Shown here: in pieces, positions 22,197 through 34,046 of the stretch | Layout: every line of letters begins with the position of its first letter | Numbering within the stretch: position 1 is the first letter of the stretch | NCBI GenBank assembly: GCA_905250025.1 | Contig: CAJNOJ010000026.1 | Coordinates: 248,001 to 312,000 of the forward strand | From: Adineta ricciae | Taxonomy: Eukaryota; Rotifera; Eurotatoria; Adinetida; Adinetidae | DNA: 64,000 bases | Reading direction: 5' to 3' | The notes under the pieces: model-generated | Told to the model about the DNA's origin: nothing | The model's database searches: none | Seen by the model: only the letters and a program-made list of their open reading frames with translations | Made by a program: the position numbers and the translations under genes

Positions 22197-23204
22197 TTAC
22201 CGAACATTAACACGTTCAAGAGCTTTAACAGCTGATGATGGCAAATCTTGATTGAGTTCTTTGTACAGCGATTTCAACACTTGCAATTCCTTCATCAAGA
22301 GATCGACTCGATCGGTTAATGAACGATTCTCATTTGCTAATTCGACCATTTTGACCTCTGTAGTCTTTTGTTTTTCTTTGGCTTTCATTCGACTTTTCTT
22401 GACAGCTTCGTTATTCTTGACACGGCGGTCGTGATACTCGTCCGAGTACTTCACGACTTGTTTGTTACCAAATCGTGCAAGCTTTCGAACTGGACCACCG
22501 CTTTTCTTCAAGCCACGTCGATTGATGTCATCGCGTTCATTATCATCCGATGTAGAGTCAACTGAAGATGTGGTACTCTCATCATGATTTGATGAGGTCG
22601 TGGTACTCTCATCATGATTTGATGAGGTCGTGGTACACACGTCAGTAGTCATACCGACGTGTGGAAAATAGTTGTTGTTGTTGTCGTCTTGTTCCATAGA
22701 CATACCAGTATACTCTTTATAGGTCATATCCAATTGCGGAGACAGTAATTGATCAAATGAATCAAACTCTAATTCGGTCGGCCAACTATCGTCGAATTCG
22801 GAGGGCAATGGAGTATTGTTGACGAGTTCGTCGAATAAAGGATCGTTTAATGATAAGTCGAAGGAGGGTTCAGGAGTTGCGAAGTCAAATGAGAAGGAAG
22901 GATCAACGTTCGTTTGAAGAGCAGTTGTTTGTGGTTCGTCGGAGTTTTGTACCTGAAGTGAACAGAGGTATTTTAATTCGGTCTTGATTTTTGTAATGGC
23001 TAGATTTACAGCTGCTGTTGATGATAGGTTATCATCTGCTTGCTGGCTAGCGCAACTAGTATTCTCTGACTGTTCTATAGGTTCATGTTTGATTTTAGCA
23101 TAAGTATGGTCGCCCTTACCGATTGAAAAAGTGCTGGTAGTTTTGCCGGAACCTGTGTTGTTTTTCGGCTGAACAAACCAGTGGGTCGGTGTAGTGTGAG
23201 ACAT
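22197..23204 (-). CDS. C/EBP-like bZIP transcription factor
   Basis: Intronless frame of 335 residues, start ATG at 23204 (MSHTTPTHWFVQP). The C-terminus is a C/EBP-type bZIP: basic region YSDEYHDRRVKNNEAVKKSR, with the family's N-x-A-V-x-K-S-R core, then a leucine zipper (VELANENRSLTDRVDLLMK and onward) to about residue 325. The rest is acidic and Ser/Thr/Asp-rich, as expected of an activation region, with PSFDLSLNDPLFDELVN and ELEFDSFDQLL clusters. Lack of introns is usual for C/EBP genes. A 30-bp in-frame direct duplication (22571-22600 and 22601-22630) repeats the peptide SSNHDESTTT. The gene is single copy in the window. Confidence 0.9.
   Translation of the reverse strand: MSHTTPTHWFVQPKNNTGSGKTTSTFSIGKGDHTYAKIKHEPIEQSENTSCASQQADDNLSSTAAVNLAITKIKTELKYLCSLQVQNSDEPQTTALQTNVDPSFSFDFATPEPSFDLSLNDPLFDELVNNTPLPSEFDDSWPTELEFDSFDQLLSPQLDMTYKEYTGMSMEQDDNNNNYFPHVGMTTDVCTTTSSNHDESTTTSSNHDESTTSSVDSTSDDNERDDINRRGLKKSGGPVRKLARFGNKQVVKYSDEYHDRRVKNNEAVKKSRMKAKEKQKTTEVKMVELANENRSLTDRVDLLMKELQVLKSLYKELNQDLPSSAVKALERVNVR
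22571..22630. repeat. Two perfect 30-bp tandem units inside the C/EBP-like gene
   Basis: The unit beginning tggtactctcatcatgatt is repeated exactly twice, in frame, so ten residues are duplicated in the acidic linker before the basic region. Perfect identity suggests a recent slippage or unequal exchange. Confidence 0.9.
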
Positions 23205-24435
23205 ACTGTTGAATTGTTAGCAGACGAAGAGAAAGCAATCGGTCGTTTATCAGACACGGACAGTGTAGCTGAAAAATTGCGATTGTGAGTTAAAATCTGA
23301 ACCTGCAGTATATGCGCTTCGGAGAAAGAAAACTGAGCGAAGATGTCTACCTGTGCTGTGCAGTAGTAGAAATGCTAGTGATTTCGAAAGTTGCTCTCCT
23401 TTTTATACCGATAGATTTCTTTTTCCCTCTCGCAAAGCGATTTCGCAATTACTCGCAGTGTAATTGCATCACTTTTCTCTCAGTGTTGACTCAACGTTAA
23501 GGTTTTTTCCGCTGCTATCACGCGCTATTTACCCTCAAAAGGAAAAATCTATTCGGATTGCCAGCAAACAGAGGATATTGCCGATAGTTAATAGTTAACC
23601 TAAGAAGAAAAGGAAACTTACCGATGAAACTGAATATGGATTGCGATTGCGTTTGGAGAATATCGTAGACGAATTAGTCTAGTTTACGAGGCATAATATG
23701 TGTGAAGTAGAATAAAGATAAATAGCGAATATCGGAAAGTTATGTTCACGTAAGCATTGGTTTTCAAAATGAAGGCGAAACTAGAAATTCTTCGATATAT
23801 ATATATATGTGTGCATTTAATGGACTTGCATGCTATATAGAAAAAGAGAGAAACCGACGACGCAATTACACGTCATTGCACAATAACATGAGTCATGAAG
23901 AACGAGAAAAAGAGAATATTGTCTCTCCCGGCATGTATTTTCTCGTTTTTTCGCGTTTTTTGAGGTATGATGCAAAAGATAAGTCCATACTGATTTTTTT
24001 TCCTTCGTCCAGCAAAAATTCACGATTGGTTCACAACTCAAAAAGAAGAAAGAAAAAAATATTCATAGTTATGACGAAATTACAGAGCGCGTATAGGAAG
24101 TAATGATGAAATACCTTATGCAAAGCCAAACTAAACTGAAAGCGTGGGTGTAAAGCGTAAAAGTTCATCGAAACTGATGTGACAGCTAGTGAGTTCTGTA
24201 CTAACCAACAGTGTTTCAACGAAATCGTTCATCATATGTAAATCTTGACATTCATGTCTGATCTCAATTTGCATGAATACACGTTTGTTTCTTCCTACAA
24301 AGTGACCCTGAATATATAAAATGAAATCGTGGACATCTTACACATACAAATTGTTCGTCACAAATCAAAATGAATGTGAAGTTCATTTAAGAGAAAAACA
24401 GATCCTAGAAAATCGACGCTTATAAAGATCCAATT
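23205..24435. other. Intergenic between divergent C/EBP-like and TMEM179-like genes
   Basis: 1.23 kb of AT-rich DNA holding two divergent promoters. Contains a (TA)n tract near 23797-23810. The short open frames do not look like protein. Confidence 0.55.
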
Positions 24436-26414
24436 ATGACTAGCTCAGCAAAATCCAGTTCAGAATCTACTAGCGGTTCAATATCATCATCATCAGCGGC
24501 CGGAACGACGAGTCCAATCACTCAACAATTGGATAAACGTCTTTGGCGTTCAATAGATTTTTTGCATTTGATCAGTATGATATTTGCCTTGTATACGGCG
24601 ATTATTGTTGCCATATTACGAAATGAATTATTTGAACAGTAAGCTCACATATTCAAGGTTTCATTATAAATCTCTTTATTCACGTATGGATGTATACTTT
24701 TGCTTCGTTAGATGTCCATTGTATGCTAAACTTTATCTTCGCGATAATGCAACATATTTCTCCACCGAGACAATCGACCGACAAACCGTATGGGGTAGTG
24801 TTTATACATGTGAATTTGCCTCGTTTGCATATCTATCTGCATTTGTTCTTTCATTTATTTCACTTTGGCTTCACATTGTTTTTCGACGACTTATTCGAAC
24901 TGACCGTTTGCTTCGTTTACCGATAGGAATAGTAATATTAATATTTACTCTTGTGACAATTTCAGCAACTATCGTCGTTACTGATGGTGTTATCAAGTTT
25001 TGTTTAAATAGTCAAAATGTTATCTGTTCGTCAGGAGATGAAGATCTGTTCGCACGATCACGATGGAAAATCTTCACTTTACCCGCTGGTAAGACTAATA
25101 TTTTTGATTGAGAAGAGAAAGATTTGACTATGTTAAGGTGGTTGGTTAACATCAATATCGATCTTATTAAATACAATCGCTCGTCTATTTCAACTTTTTG
25201 TTAAACCGAAAAAGTCATCTGAAACATTGAAAACTCTTGTTCAACAATTGATGACAAAAAAATATCAAAATAAAGTCGAGAAAGAATCCAGCGAATATGG
25301 GTCACAGATCTCGCAGTCATCTCGAGAACAAATGCGCTCACCAACACCGACACGTCGATACTCATCAGATCAAGTTCACAATCATGAACTTTATCCTTAC
25401 TATCACCCTTCCATTCCTCAATATCGTCAAATCAAAAAACGATCCTGTTTTCAACGCTTCTGTTGCCCGTGCTTTCGCCGTCGCCGACGACAACGCTCGT
25501 TCCATGAGGTATACCGTCCACCTTACGTAATTCCTGACGAATATTTCCATCGATTGAATCACTTGAGACAAAACGGTAGCGCTTCACCCAATTATTGCCA
25601 CCATCATTCGATGCGTCATCCTGTGGAGCAGCAAACTCAAACAGATACGGACTACCAACCTAAAAGTATTGAACCGGCAAATGAAACACCTTTTGTCGGA
25701 CGACGTCGTAGTTCTGTTCGATTCGAAGATGAAACACCACCGACACCAATTCCGATAATTAAAGAAAAAGTAGAACAAAAGCCAGAACCGGTCGCTGAAA
25801 ATGACCTACAAAGAAACGTTTCTTTTCGAAACAACGAAGATGACCTTTGGACAACTATCACTATAAATACCAAGCAATCTGTGCCAATCCAATCAAGCCA
25901 TTTCAATCGACTATCATTAGAAAATCTATCCTGTATTAATACATCGATATCAAATAATGACAATGGTGTCACTGCTATACAAATCAATAGTACACCTTGC
26001 ACGGAACCAAAACAAGTAGAACCCAATGAGAAAGAAATACCAGCTCCACCGCCTTTGTTACTTCTTCCATCTTCATCAACGACAACAAGTTTTCTACGGA
26101 ATCGACAAAAATCACAGATATGTTCGAAACCGTTACGAACTCGGTACAAATCGCCACCAGCGCCCCCCTCACGAACTCTAACCACATCAAGTGAAGATGA
26201 TACTGATCTACGAAATATAAAGCCTGTTGAAGAAATTAATCGACTAGTAGCTGATAAATACAATTATAACGATATATCCAAAGCATTGAAATCGAACGTA
26301 GAACGCTTGAAGAGCACATTTCTTGCTCAAGAAAATCAATCTCATTATGATAAACCTAGACATATTCGTTCGAATGCGATACAGAAAACCCACGAACATT
26401 CGAGTGATTGTTAA
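24436..26414 (+). CDS. Four-pass membrane protein, TMEM179-like, with long cytosolic tail
   Basis: Three exons (24436-24638, 24712-25088, 25138-26414) give 618 residues. After a Ser-rich start come four hydrophobic helices (DFLHLISMIFALYTAIIVAI; FASFAYLSAFVLSFISLWL; GIVILIFTLVTISATIVV; GGWLTSISILLNTIARLF). Cysteines between helices 1 and 2 and in the third loop, and the C-E-F before helix 2, recall TMEM179 proteins; this is a weak match by topology. The 400-residue tail is disordered and unusual: a Cys cluster with basic runs (FQRFCCPCFRRRRRQR, about residues 297-312) that could be palmitoylated and bind acidic lipid, then proline-rich pieces (PAPPPLLLLP, PPAPPSRTL) of SH3-ligand type. A poly(A) signal follows at 26457. 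Function unknown. Confidence 0.75.
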
Positions 26415-28776
26415 TAATTGTAAATTTAGATTTCTCATGTCGAATATGCTTTTTCAATAAATGCTATCTCTTAGATATTCATGTCAATTTGTTGTCTTAT
26501 CAATGCATAAAGCTCGAATGTCAGTTGTCATTACAGTATTTGCATGTTTATATAACTTCCTCTCTCTTAATGTACATCATTTGGTGACTGTAATTCGAAT
26601 ATCTTCATCGTCCGCCTCCTGTTCCTCTTTCTTTGTTTATAGGAGTAATCTTTTTTGTTCTTAAAGCCAGATGTGTTTAAGGTCGTATTAACGGTTTTAA
26701 TATGTATATCTATATATAGTGTCATTTGTGATTTGTTCGTCATAAAGAAATAGTTTTCAGTTACAGGAATGGATCGAGGCTATTAACCAGACTAAATAAT
26801 GTGACTTTCTTCAGCGATTACTTGCCTACGAAAGCATTGACTAGACGTTGATTTGATTCGCATTCTCTTTGCGATACATTTTGTCATCGATTATTTGATT
26901 ATTATCGCCACGCAACCGATGGCATGCATATGAAGACGATCTCTACTTACATGAATGTAACATTGACGATCGTGTGATAGGATCTCATTGTGAGACAAAT
27001 AAAAAAAAAGAATGGAGACATCTCGGCAAGCATTTCTCTAGTTAGATTAAAATCAGTCTGTTGATGACATTGTCCAGAAGCAAAGAAAAGATTCAATGTC
27101 ACAACAATATCACACATATATCTATTAATTATCTTATGGGTAGCACAACTAGGCTTCTTCTTTTATCTGTACTATCCTCTTGCATTAAAAGGATGTACTC
27201 TTCAATGCATCTCTACATAGCAATTAGAAGTCAAGGTACGCTCAATTCAGCTTGTGGTTTCAATGTTACAGAACTCAAAAAATAAAAAAATAACCTCCGT
27301 CGCCTTGACAAAACAATAAGCAAGTGATACAAAAGAGCAGAATTACATTTGCACAAGTGCGCTAATCAAGATAATATATATATATATATGAGTTATTGAT
27401 GATTATATGCTTGATTACACGTATGCATCTTAGAGAATAACCCGTCTTTTCTCTCATCATTTGGTCCCAAAAAGGATTAGAAGAAGACTAACATTGCCCT
27501 ATTGTTTAGTCGATCTATGTTTCAATTGAGTTTTTTTTTGTCACCATTTTTTTTTCACTTAATCGTCGACTGCAGTCTATTCCCTGAAGAATCCTTTCTC
27601 TTCTCGTCCAATTACCAATTTCCAAATGTTTCCCATGATAGTTACGATCTATTTAACTCTGTGGGTTCGCTTTCTTGTCAAGTAGATGAAATCATCGTTT
27701 GTATAATGCCATCGTTCTTTGTAATTAGTCGAGATTGTTAATTGCTACGCCAGAATATCTAATGAATGCGCTGAGCCAAAGAGAAAGTTCAATCGATGTT
27801 GTTTCCTCTTCTTTGTTATGTTTAGCATTGTCAATATAGAACTAATTATAAAAATATTTCCGAAACTGAAGTCAAAAAACAAGTTTTTCTTACAGTTCAA
27901 GGCTTGTTACCATCGTCTTTTCTTCTTTTCCGTCTATTTTCTCATTCGGATGAATCATTGGAGAACTTGCACTGATCTTCAGCTTGTTTCCTTTTTTTCT
28001 TCTTTTTTTTTCCGTTGAAATAAATGGTTATTGACACTAGGGTGAAGAAGACAGCGGGAGAGAAACATGAGAGCGAAGAGATGGAATCGTCATTAGAAGC
28101 TTTCGGACTTACTAATATTCCAAGCTCTATCGTTCCGTCTGTTGCTCGAAAGTCGACCTAAACCGAAGGCAAACTGTTCAATTCTAATCAGTCCTTCATC
28201 TTTGATTTCCGATGAAATTTTAATCATTAAGTGAGAGAACAATGAGTATATTAGATGTATTAGTTTGACTTGCTCATTTATATCTCGCTAACAAGTATTG
28301 TTTTTCTCTTCGGATGTCCTTGAGTCCATAAAGATGAGGTTTTTTTTCATATATATGAAAACAACATTTTTTTTGTTAATTGAGAGAGAAATATAAGTAA
28401 TAGTAGAGCTGTCATGAAGCAAAAAAAAACTGGTTAACTAAATTACACGTTGTCGTGTCATACGATTTTTTTTTCTTTTTTAGCTTCAATGTATTTTCTA
28501 GACAGTTCGAAAGAGGAGAAGAAGAAACAAACCCGAAGACGATTAGAAGAGCAAGTTCTTCCCCTCTCATCGGCTTTTCTTCTCATCTTTCTCTTACTTG
28601 ATGAGAAGATTTGTTGCGACATCACTTTGTCGTCCTAGTTCAACTAGTTGTTTATGTATAACGCTAAACAAAAAAGAAATTATCTCATCCAGCTGACGTG
28701 CCTATCCGAGTTTGAATTAATCGATTTTTTCTCTTCTGTTTTTTCAGTTTGTTTTCTTCATAATGTATGACGACTA
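26415..28776. other. 2.4-kb gene-poor stretch
   Basis: Between two plus-strand genes. AT-rich, with T-runs and a (TA)n tract at 27373-27389. Open frames such as 27502-27741 lack an ATG start or splice-supported continuation and are low-complexity. It probably holds the GPCR promoter; a T-rich tract ending in ttttcag at about 28741-28747, 30 bp before the GPCR ATG, resembles a splice acceptor. Confidence 0.5.
26457..26462 (+). promoter_or_regulatory. Candidate poly(A) signal AATAAA
   Basis: Lies 43 bp after the stop of the TMEM179-like gene, a usual distance for a compact genome. Confidence 0.5.
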
Positions 28777-30504
28777 ATGTCGCTCAATTGTTCACTCGAA
28801 ACCAATTTAATCGATTCGCGGACAGTTTCGATTAAGTACATCGTAGGCGGATGGCTAACATTGATCTTTTGTATGTCTGGTAAGACCGGCATTGTTATTT
28901 CTCAAATGAATTTTTCAACATTTTCCTTGCAGGTATTGTTACTAATATTTTTACAGTTGTCGTTCTGTTACATCCACGCATGAGAAACAGTTCGACACAT
29001 GTATATTTATTAGCATTATCCATATGCAATATTTTTCTACTCGTTGGCTTAACAATAAACTATTCAGTGAAATCGATTGGTTAGTAGGAATTTGTTTATC
29101 TGAGATTTGGGTCATCGCGTGCATTTTCACGGGATTTCGTCACACATCTGAGCAGGTGTGCTACTACCCCGACAAAGGAACGAAAGATCTGAATAGAAAT
29201 CTACGACCGATAATTTAAAGCTCGCTTATCATTTGATTTTGTTACTAAACAGATGAATTTTCTATTTGTTTTTTCTAGCATCGTATCCTGCACTACTGTC
29301 ATATCTGCATCGACCAGATGCGATCAACCGAAATGCATTACTAGCTAATAATTATGAACAATTCTATGCTCGCGTGGCACCATATACGACTCCACTACTT
29401 TCCATGCTATTACTTTGCAGCACTTACTTAACTGTGCTTGTAAGCGGTGATCGATACTTTCTTATTTGTTGGCCATTACTTGCTGAAAAGATTCGTACAC
29501 GGAAAATCGCTCTGCTTTTAGTCTTGCTCGTTTTTGTACTCGTCAACATCTATATAATTCCGCACTGGTTTGAATATCGTACCACAAAGCGAACCGAACA
29601 ACGGTCGGGAATGGCCGCGAACTCAACGTCGAATAAAAGCGAAGTGGATGTGTTAGCCGAATTGACCTATACACCTTTAGGTTTGAATACGATTTACTTA
29701 GCAATTTATCGGTTTTATTTAAACGTTCCAATAACATTTGTTATTCCATTCACATTACTAACTCTCTGCAATGGCAGTATGATTCATCAATTGCTGTTGA
29801 TCAAAAAGAAGAAGAAACGTCTTGGTCATCGCATGAAAGCAGATATTCGCATCACCATTATGTTAATTGTGATCGTCTTGACATTTATGCTATGCCGTTC
29901 AATGAATTTATTCGTCAATTTACTTGTACAATTATCACCATGTTTGAATACAAATTCGTTACATCGCTTTAATGCATTTGCTAATTTGTTAGTTGCCTTC
30001 AATGGTTTTGTTAACTTTTTTCTATTCGCTGCATTTGGTCAACGCTTTCGTGAAATGGTTTTATACATATTCTTCCGTCACGGCCAATATCCATTTCCAG
30101 CACAACACGATGGAATGAGCACACATCGATGTCATCCTGTCGGTGTGCCGGCATCCGCCGACATGTTACGACGACAATCAAGACGACTTTCAGTCACTGA
30201 CAACGACGCTTGGGCAGCCATGGCACGGCGACGTTCGTCCGCATCGATGGCTGTTTTGTATAGTTCATCTGAGATGCGAGCGCGAACATTATCAAATTCT
30301 TCGTATTTACATAGTCCAACAACGGTGCAAGGGATGAAAACTTCAACTGCCGATACTATTCACTCACCTCTCCTCAGTTCCTTCAATCATAAATTAACTG
30401 TTTCTCACCCTCACCATTATCAGAGCAGTTCCAGTCCAACTTCAACGAATACAAAATCAGTTAGCAATGAAACACCGACACCGCTTCATGTCACATTTGT
30501 TTAA
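28777..30504 (+). CDS. Class A GPCR, FMRFamide-receptor-like
   Basis: Three exons (28777-28879, 28933-29079, 29279-30504) give 491 residues with seven hydrophobic segments. TM1 is GGWLTLIFCMSGIVTNIFTV, TM2 is VYLLALSICNIFLLVGLTI, and TM3 ends in the DRY motif as GDRYFLICWPLL, a form frequent in FMRFamide and related neuropeptide receptors. TM6 (MLIVIVLTFMLCRSMNLF) and TM7 (LLVAFNGFVNFFLFAAFG) follow; the NPxxY motif is replaced by a N-x-x-x-N-F-F form. The N-terminus has two possible N-glycosylation sites. The long Ser/Thr/His-rich tail would be cytosolic. The second intron (about 199 nt) is much longer than others here. Start: the ATG giving MSLNCSLETN. The ligand is unknown. Convergent with TRMT10C. 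Confidence 0.85.
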
Positions 30505-30985
30505 TACGCTTTTCTGCATTTCTTCTCTTTCGCTTTCTTTTCTATATCGCCATCTCGTTGATGTATTTTATTTTTTTACGAAATAAAGTAATGACGGTGA
30601 TTATCAAGAACAAGTTTTCCGATGTATATTTCCCTTTATCGGATATCCGCTAATTATAGAACGGCGTAAAAAATCTATGCGTATTTATTTGGCATCCGAG
30701 CTAATTGCTATTATTGTGATAAGCAAAAAATATCTATGCGTTCGATACAATATGTCAAAACAACAAGATTTTGCTGTGGAATTTGCAATGAGACATGATG
30801 AGAGTTATCGACAAGCGAAATGAAGCATGAACATAACTTCATTTGCTTGCTCGTTTTATTTGATAACATTGAATTCGTAAACAAAAACAATAATTTGACA
30901 TCAACCACTCAAACCGATTTTTCGGCCGAATTTTTCCGTTAAATTCGGTTTTTTATCTGAATATCGTTCGACTACTTTTCGTTCT
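30505..30985. other. Convergent 3' intergenic region (GPCR / TRMT10C)
   Basis: 481 bp between facing stop codons, with an AATAAA at 30582-30587, 78 bp after the GPCR stop. No gene seen. Confidence 0.55.
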
Positions 30986-32396
30986 CTAAATAAAAGATCC
31001 ACTGTCTTGTAAAGATATGAGTAAACGTTCGAATACGTACGGAATATATTTAAACGCTTCAGTCCAAGATCCAGTTTGTTTCAAAGTCATGAGAATATTG
31101 TAAACTTGATCAAGGGTTAAAGATTTGCCACTGCCACCACCGAATCTAATCAGAATACAAATGTTATATTGATGTTCATCGTTTTCGACAACGACATACT
31201 TAACATATCTATCGATGGGGAATCGTTGGTGTTTGATATTTTCACGTTTTGCTTTAGCGAACGTTAGCGGTTTTTTGCCAGCTAAATGCATAGAAAAACG
31301 ACTTGAATCAGATTCATTTTCAAATCGGAATTTTCTACACACTCCGATCGGCAATGCCACCAACGATATATACAGCATCATGATCGAACGATGTCATCTC
31401 GTTCTTGGAATCAGGTGATAGATAAACAAGTTTCTCGTGCGGGAATAAATCCAGATAACTCGATGATGTCACTTCAAAACATGTATTCTCTAATGATGCA
31501 CGACGATCAAATTCAGCTTGTAATCGTCCATGAGGTGATAAATTACACAGATAGATGAATGACGGCGAATGATATCGTGTTATATCAGCAAAAAGATATT
31601 GTATTTGATCGACTAGATTGGATAAATAATACTCCCGCGCATGATCTTGCTCAAAACTGCAATCGATGACCATGTTCTCACCGAGTCGCGCCGGTGCGAG
31701 TAACAACTGTTCGCGTATGAGTTTTTCATTATGACGACCTAGATGACGGAATATTGAGGAATAACCGGGATAGTTCGTTGGTGGTTTGCCATCAGCAAGT
31801 AAAGCAGCACGACGTTTCGAAGCTTCAGCTCGGCGAATATCATTCGAAGCCACAATCGCAGCACGACGTTTACGATGCAGCTCACGCAGAAACAGATATC
31901 TAAATTCGATTGAAATATAGTTTTCATCGATTGCATGCCTTCGTACTTTGTCTTCAACGACTTTCAGTCACGGAACTACGCTGCATTACTGCTATGATAG
32001 TATAAAGTAAGTTAACTTACGCATAGATCCTCTTCCGAGATTCAATCGAAGCGGCATCAAGCAACTCTTTCCAATGTCCGTCAGGAATGACATCCGGTAC
32101 GCGATCACCAGCTTCCCTCAATGTTTGAATTTCTATAGGAAAAGAGATTTGATTCGATGAAGAATGACTTTAATCTAACCGATTTCGATAACATGTCGTC
32201 GCTGCTCTTCATTTAAATCCGTAAAGCCTTTACGATCACGTAAATATGTCCACAACCATTCATTATCACTACCATCGTTCTGCTTTGCTGTTGATAGGAG
32301 TCGTCTTTGATTCGATGATACTAGCGACGCACTCGATAGACAATATTGTGACTGTTTCAATAATTTCCATGAAATCACACGAGATAGCATCATCAT
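30986..32396 (-). CDS. TRMT10C: Mitochondrial tRNA methyltransferase 10 / RNase P protein 1
   Basis: SPOUT-family methyltransferase acting on mitochondrial tRNA position 9; in animals it is also a subunit of protein-only mitochondrial RNase P. Five exons (32180-32396, 32021-32132, 31341-31899, 31200-31281, 30986-31145) give 375 residues. The first 40 residues are basic and Ser-rich (MMMLSRVISWKLLKQSQY), an import signal. A helical RKRIYAYLFLRELHRKRRAA region precedes the Trm10 domain: VIDCSFEQDH, LVYLSPDSKNEMTSFDHDAV leading to YIVGGIADR (cofactor-binding knot), then RFPIDRYVKF and SLTLDQVYNILMTLKQTGSW near the C-terminus. The intron 31146-31199 is 54 nt and stop-free, so retention would keep the frame. 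The import signal and the long N-terminal part favour TRMT10C over TRMT10A/B. Confidence 0.87.
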
Positions 32397-33856
32397 TAAA
32401 AATTCTTTTGATGAGAGAGGACGAATATCTTAGAATATCCATGAAATACCACGATTCGAATCTTTTTATCTTATTAAATCCAGTCTTTACAGAGGTCGTG
32501 CAATTTCAGAGTTGCATTTCCGAAATACAGTTTGCAAAAATTGACTCGACTCTATTCTGTTTTTTTAGCAAATAGAAGTGTCGATAATGTAAAACTTATT
32601 TCTATGCATTTTGAGTACAGCGAGTATTGACAACAAGCACCCTGCGGGTGTTCTTAGTACTACTTAGCAGTTCATAAATACAACACCGGAAGTATGCCAA
32701 CTTTCCCAATATCGTTTTTGTTGCGCTTCATTATCCCAAGAAAAATAAATAGAGATTAATTAATCTTATCATTTCTATGAATTATCGTTGATTGATTTTC
32801 ATAAACATCATCTCAATACATTTCTGATCGAATGAAAATGAAAGCAATCGAGAGTTGCCATCGATATTTTTCTTATTCGATCAAGATAACATCATGTGAT
32901 GCACATTTGTTCATTTTATCAGCAACAGATGAACATATGTAGAGATCAACGCTACGGTTGATTTACGATTAAATTAAATACGATAAGAATAGTTCTTATT
33001 GAGAACTGCTTTTCTTATTCAAAGTTCATCATGCCCTTTAGTGACAGGTTCACTCGTTTTTATGTTCCTGGGTAAGTAACGAAGCATCTTTTCCGTGACG
33101 ATAATTACACTTTAATGTGAAGTTATCGACGACTTACATCAGCAAGCAGGCTGTGATATGACTTTGATTTTATCACAACATTTCACAGACTGTGTACTGA
33201 TAGGAATCGCCATGTTTAGATGACAAGAAATTCAAGTTCGATGTATTACCTGGATTGCATATGATGAATGTTCGTTTCATGTCAACAAAGCAAGACTGTG
33301 ATATGAATGTCGATGTTCACATAGCACGATCTCTTTGCTGACACAAATAAAGAAGAAAATTGAAGAGAGAAATTTCCATGTGAAATAGAAAACGTCTTCC
33401 GGACACTCTGCAACTCGATGAGTCAGAGTTCGAATAAAAATGACAAATTGATTTGAAGATTGCTTTTCATTGAAGAAAATTCTCGCATTTTCTGCTTTGT
33501 ATATATCTGAACAATGTATTGAAAAGGTCGACTAATGAATGTGCGCGTGCGTATATATATATATAGATACTTTTTCCAGACCTTGAATATTTAAACAATA
33601 AATAAATAATTGATTTTTAATGAAGAAAGCCAAAAAGTTCTTGAAGATTAATTTATCTGCGTTTGAACAGAATCAAAATAAACAAACTTACTCGCTTGTG
33701 AGAATTTTGCCATTACTACATGAACTTATCAATTCTTATTTCTGTTTGGTGCTTCCACTATAACTATTACTATTGCTGCTTCTCCTCGTCGAGATAGAGG
33801 CAAGCTGAATGATGTGATGATGCGCTCGCGGCGTCGGCTGCAATGCTGTGCTGTCT

Positions 33857-33889
33857 TTCCTTCTTTCTCTTTCTCTCTCTCTCTCTCTC
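33857..33889. repeat. CT-rich simple repeat
   Basis: Mostly (CT)n with TTTC interruptions. Confidence 0.85.
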
Positions 33890-34030
33890 ATTCGTATCTC
33901 TTTCTTGTTCGCTTCTCTCCCGATCGTCGATCTTCTGTTCTTCATCGATACAAAAATAGATAGAGGCAGAACATGTCTGTATGCCAGTTTTCTCTCGTTT
34001 CTTCTTTTCCCCTCTCTTTCTGTGCGTTGC

Positions 34031-34046
34031 GTGCGCGCGCGCGCGC
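34031..34046. repeat. (GC)n alternating tract
   Basis: Sixteen bases of alternating purine-pyrimidine, gtgcgcgcgcgcgcgc, directly followed by a CT stretch. Such tracts can adopt left-handed DNA; unusual in this AT-rich background. Confidence 0.85.

Noticed and set aside
25652..26263. 203-codon open frame on the minus strand
   Set aside because: It is an antisense shadow of the TMEM179-like tail exon: no recognisable domain, and the sense strand has splice-supported coding structure.
27502..27741. 79-codon frame with Cys and Phe in the gene-poor stretch
   Set aside because: No ATG at its start, T-rich translation, no splice-supported partner exon.
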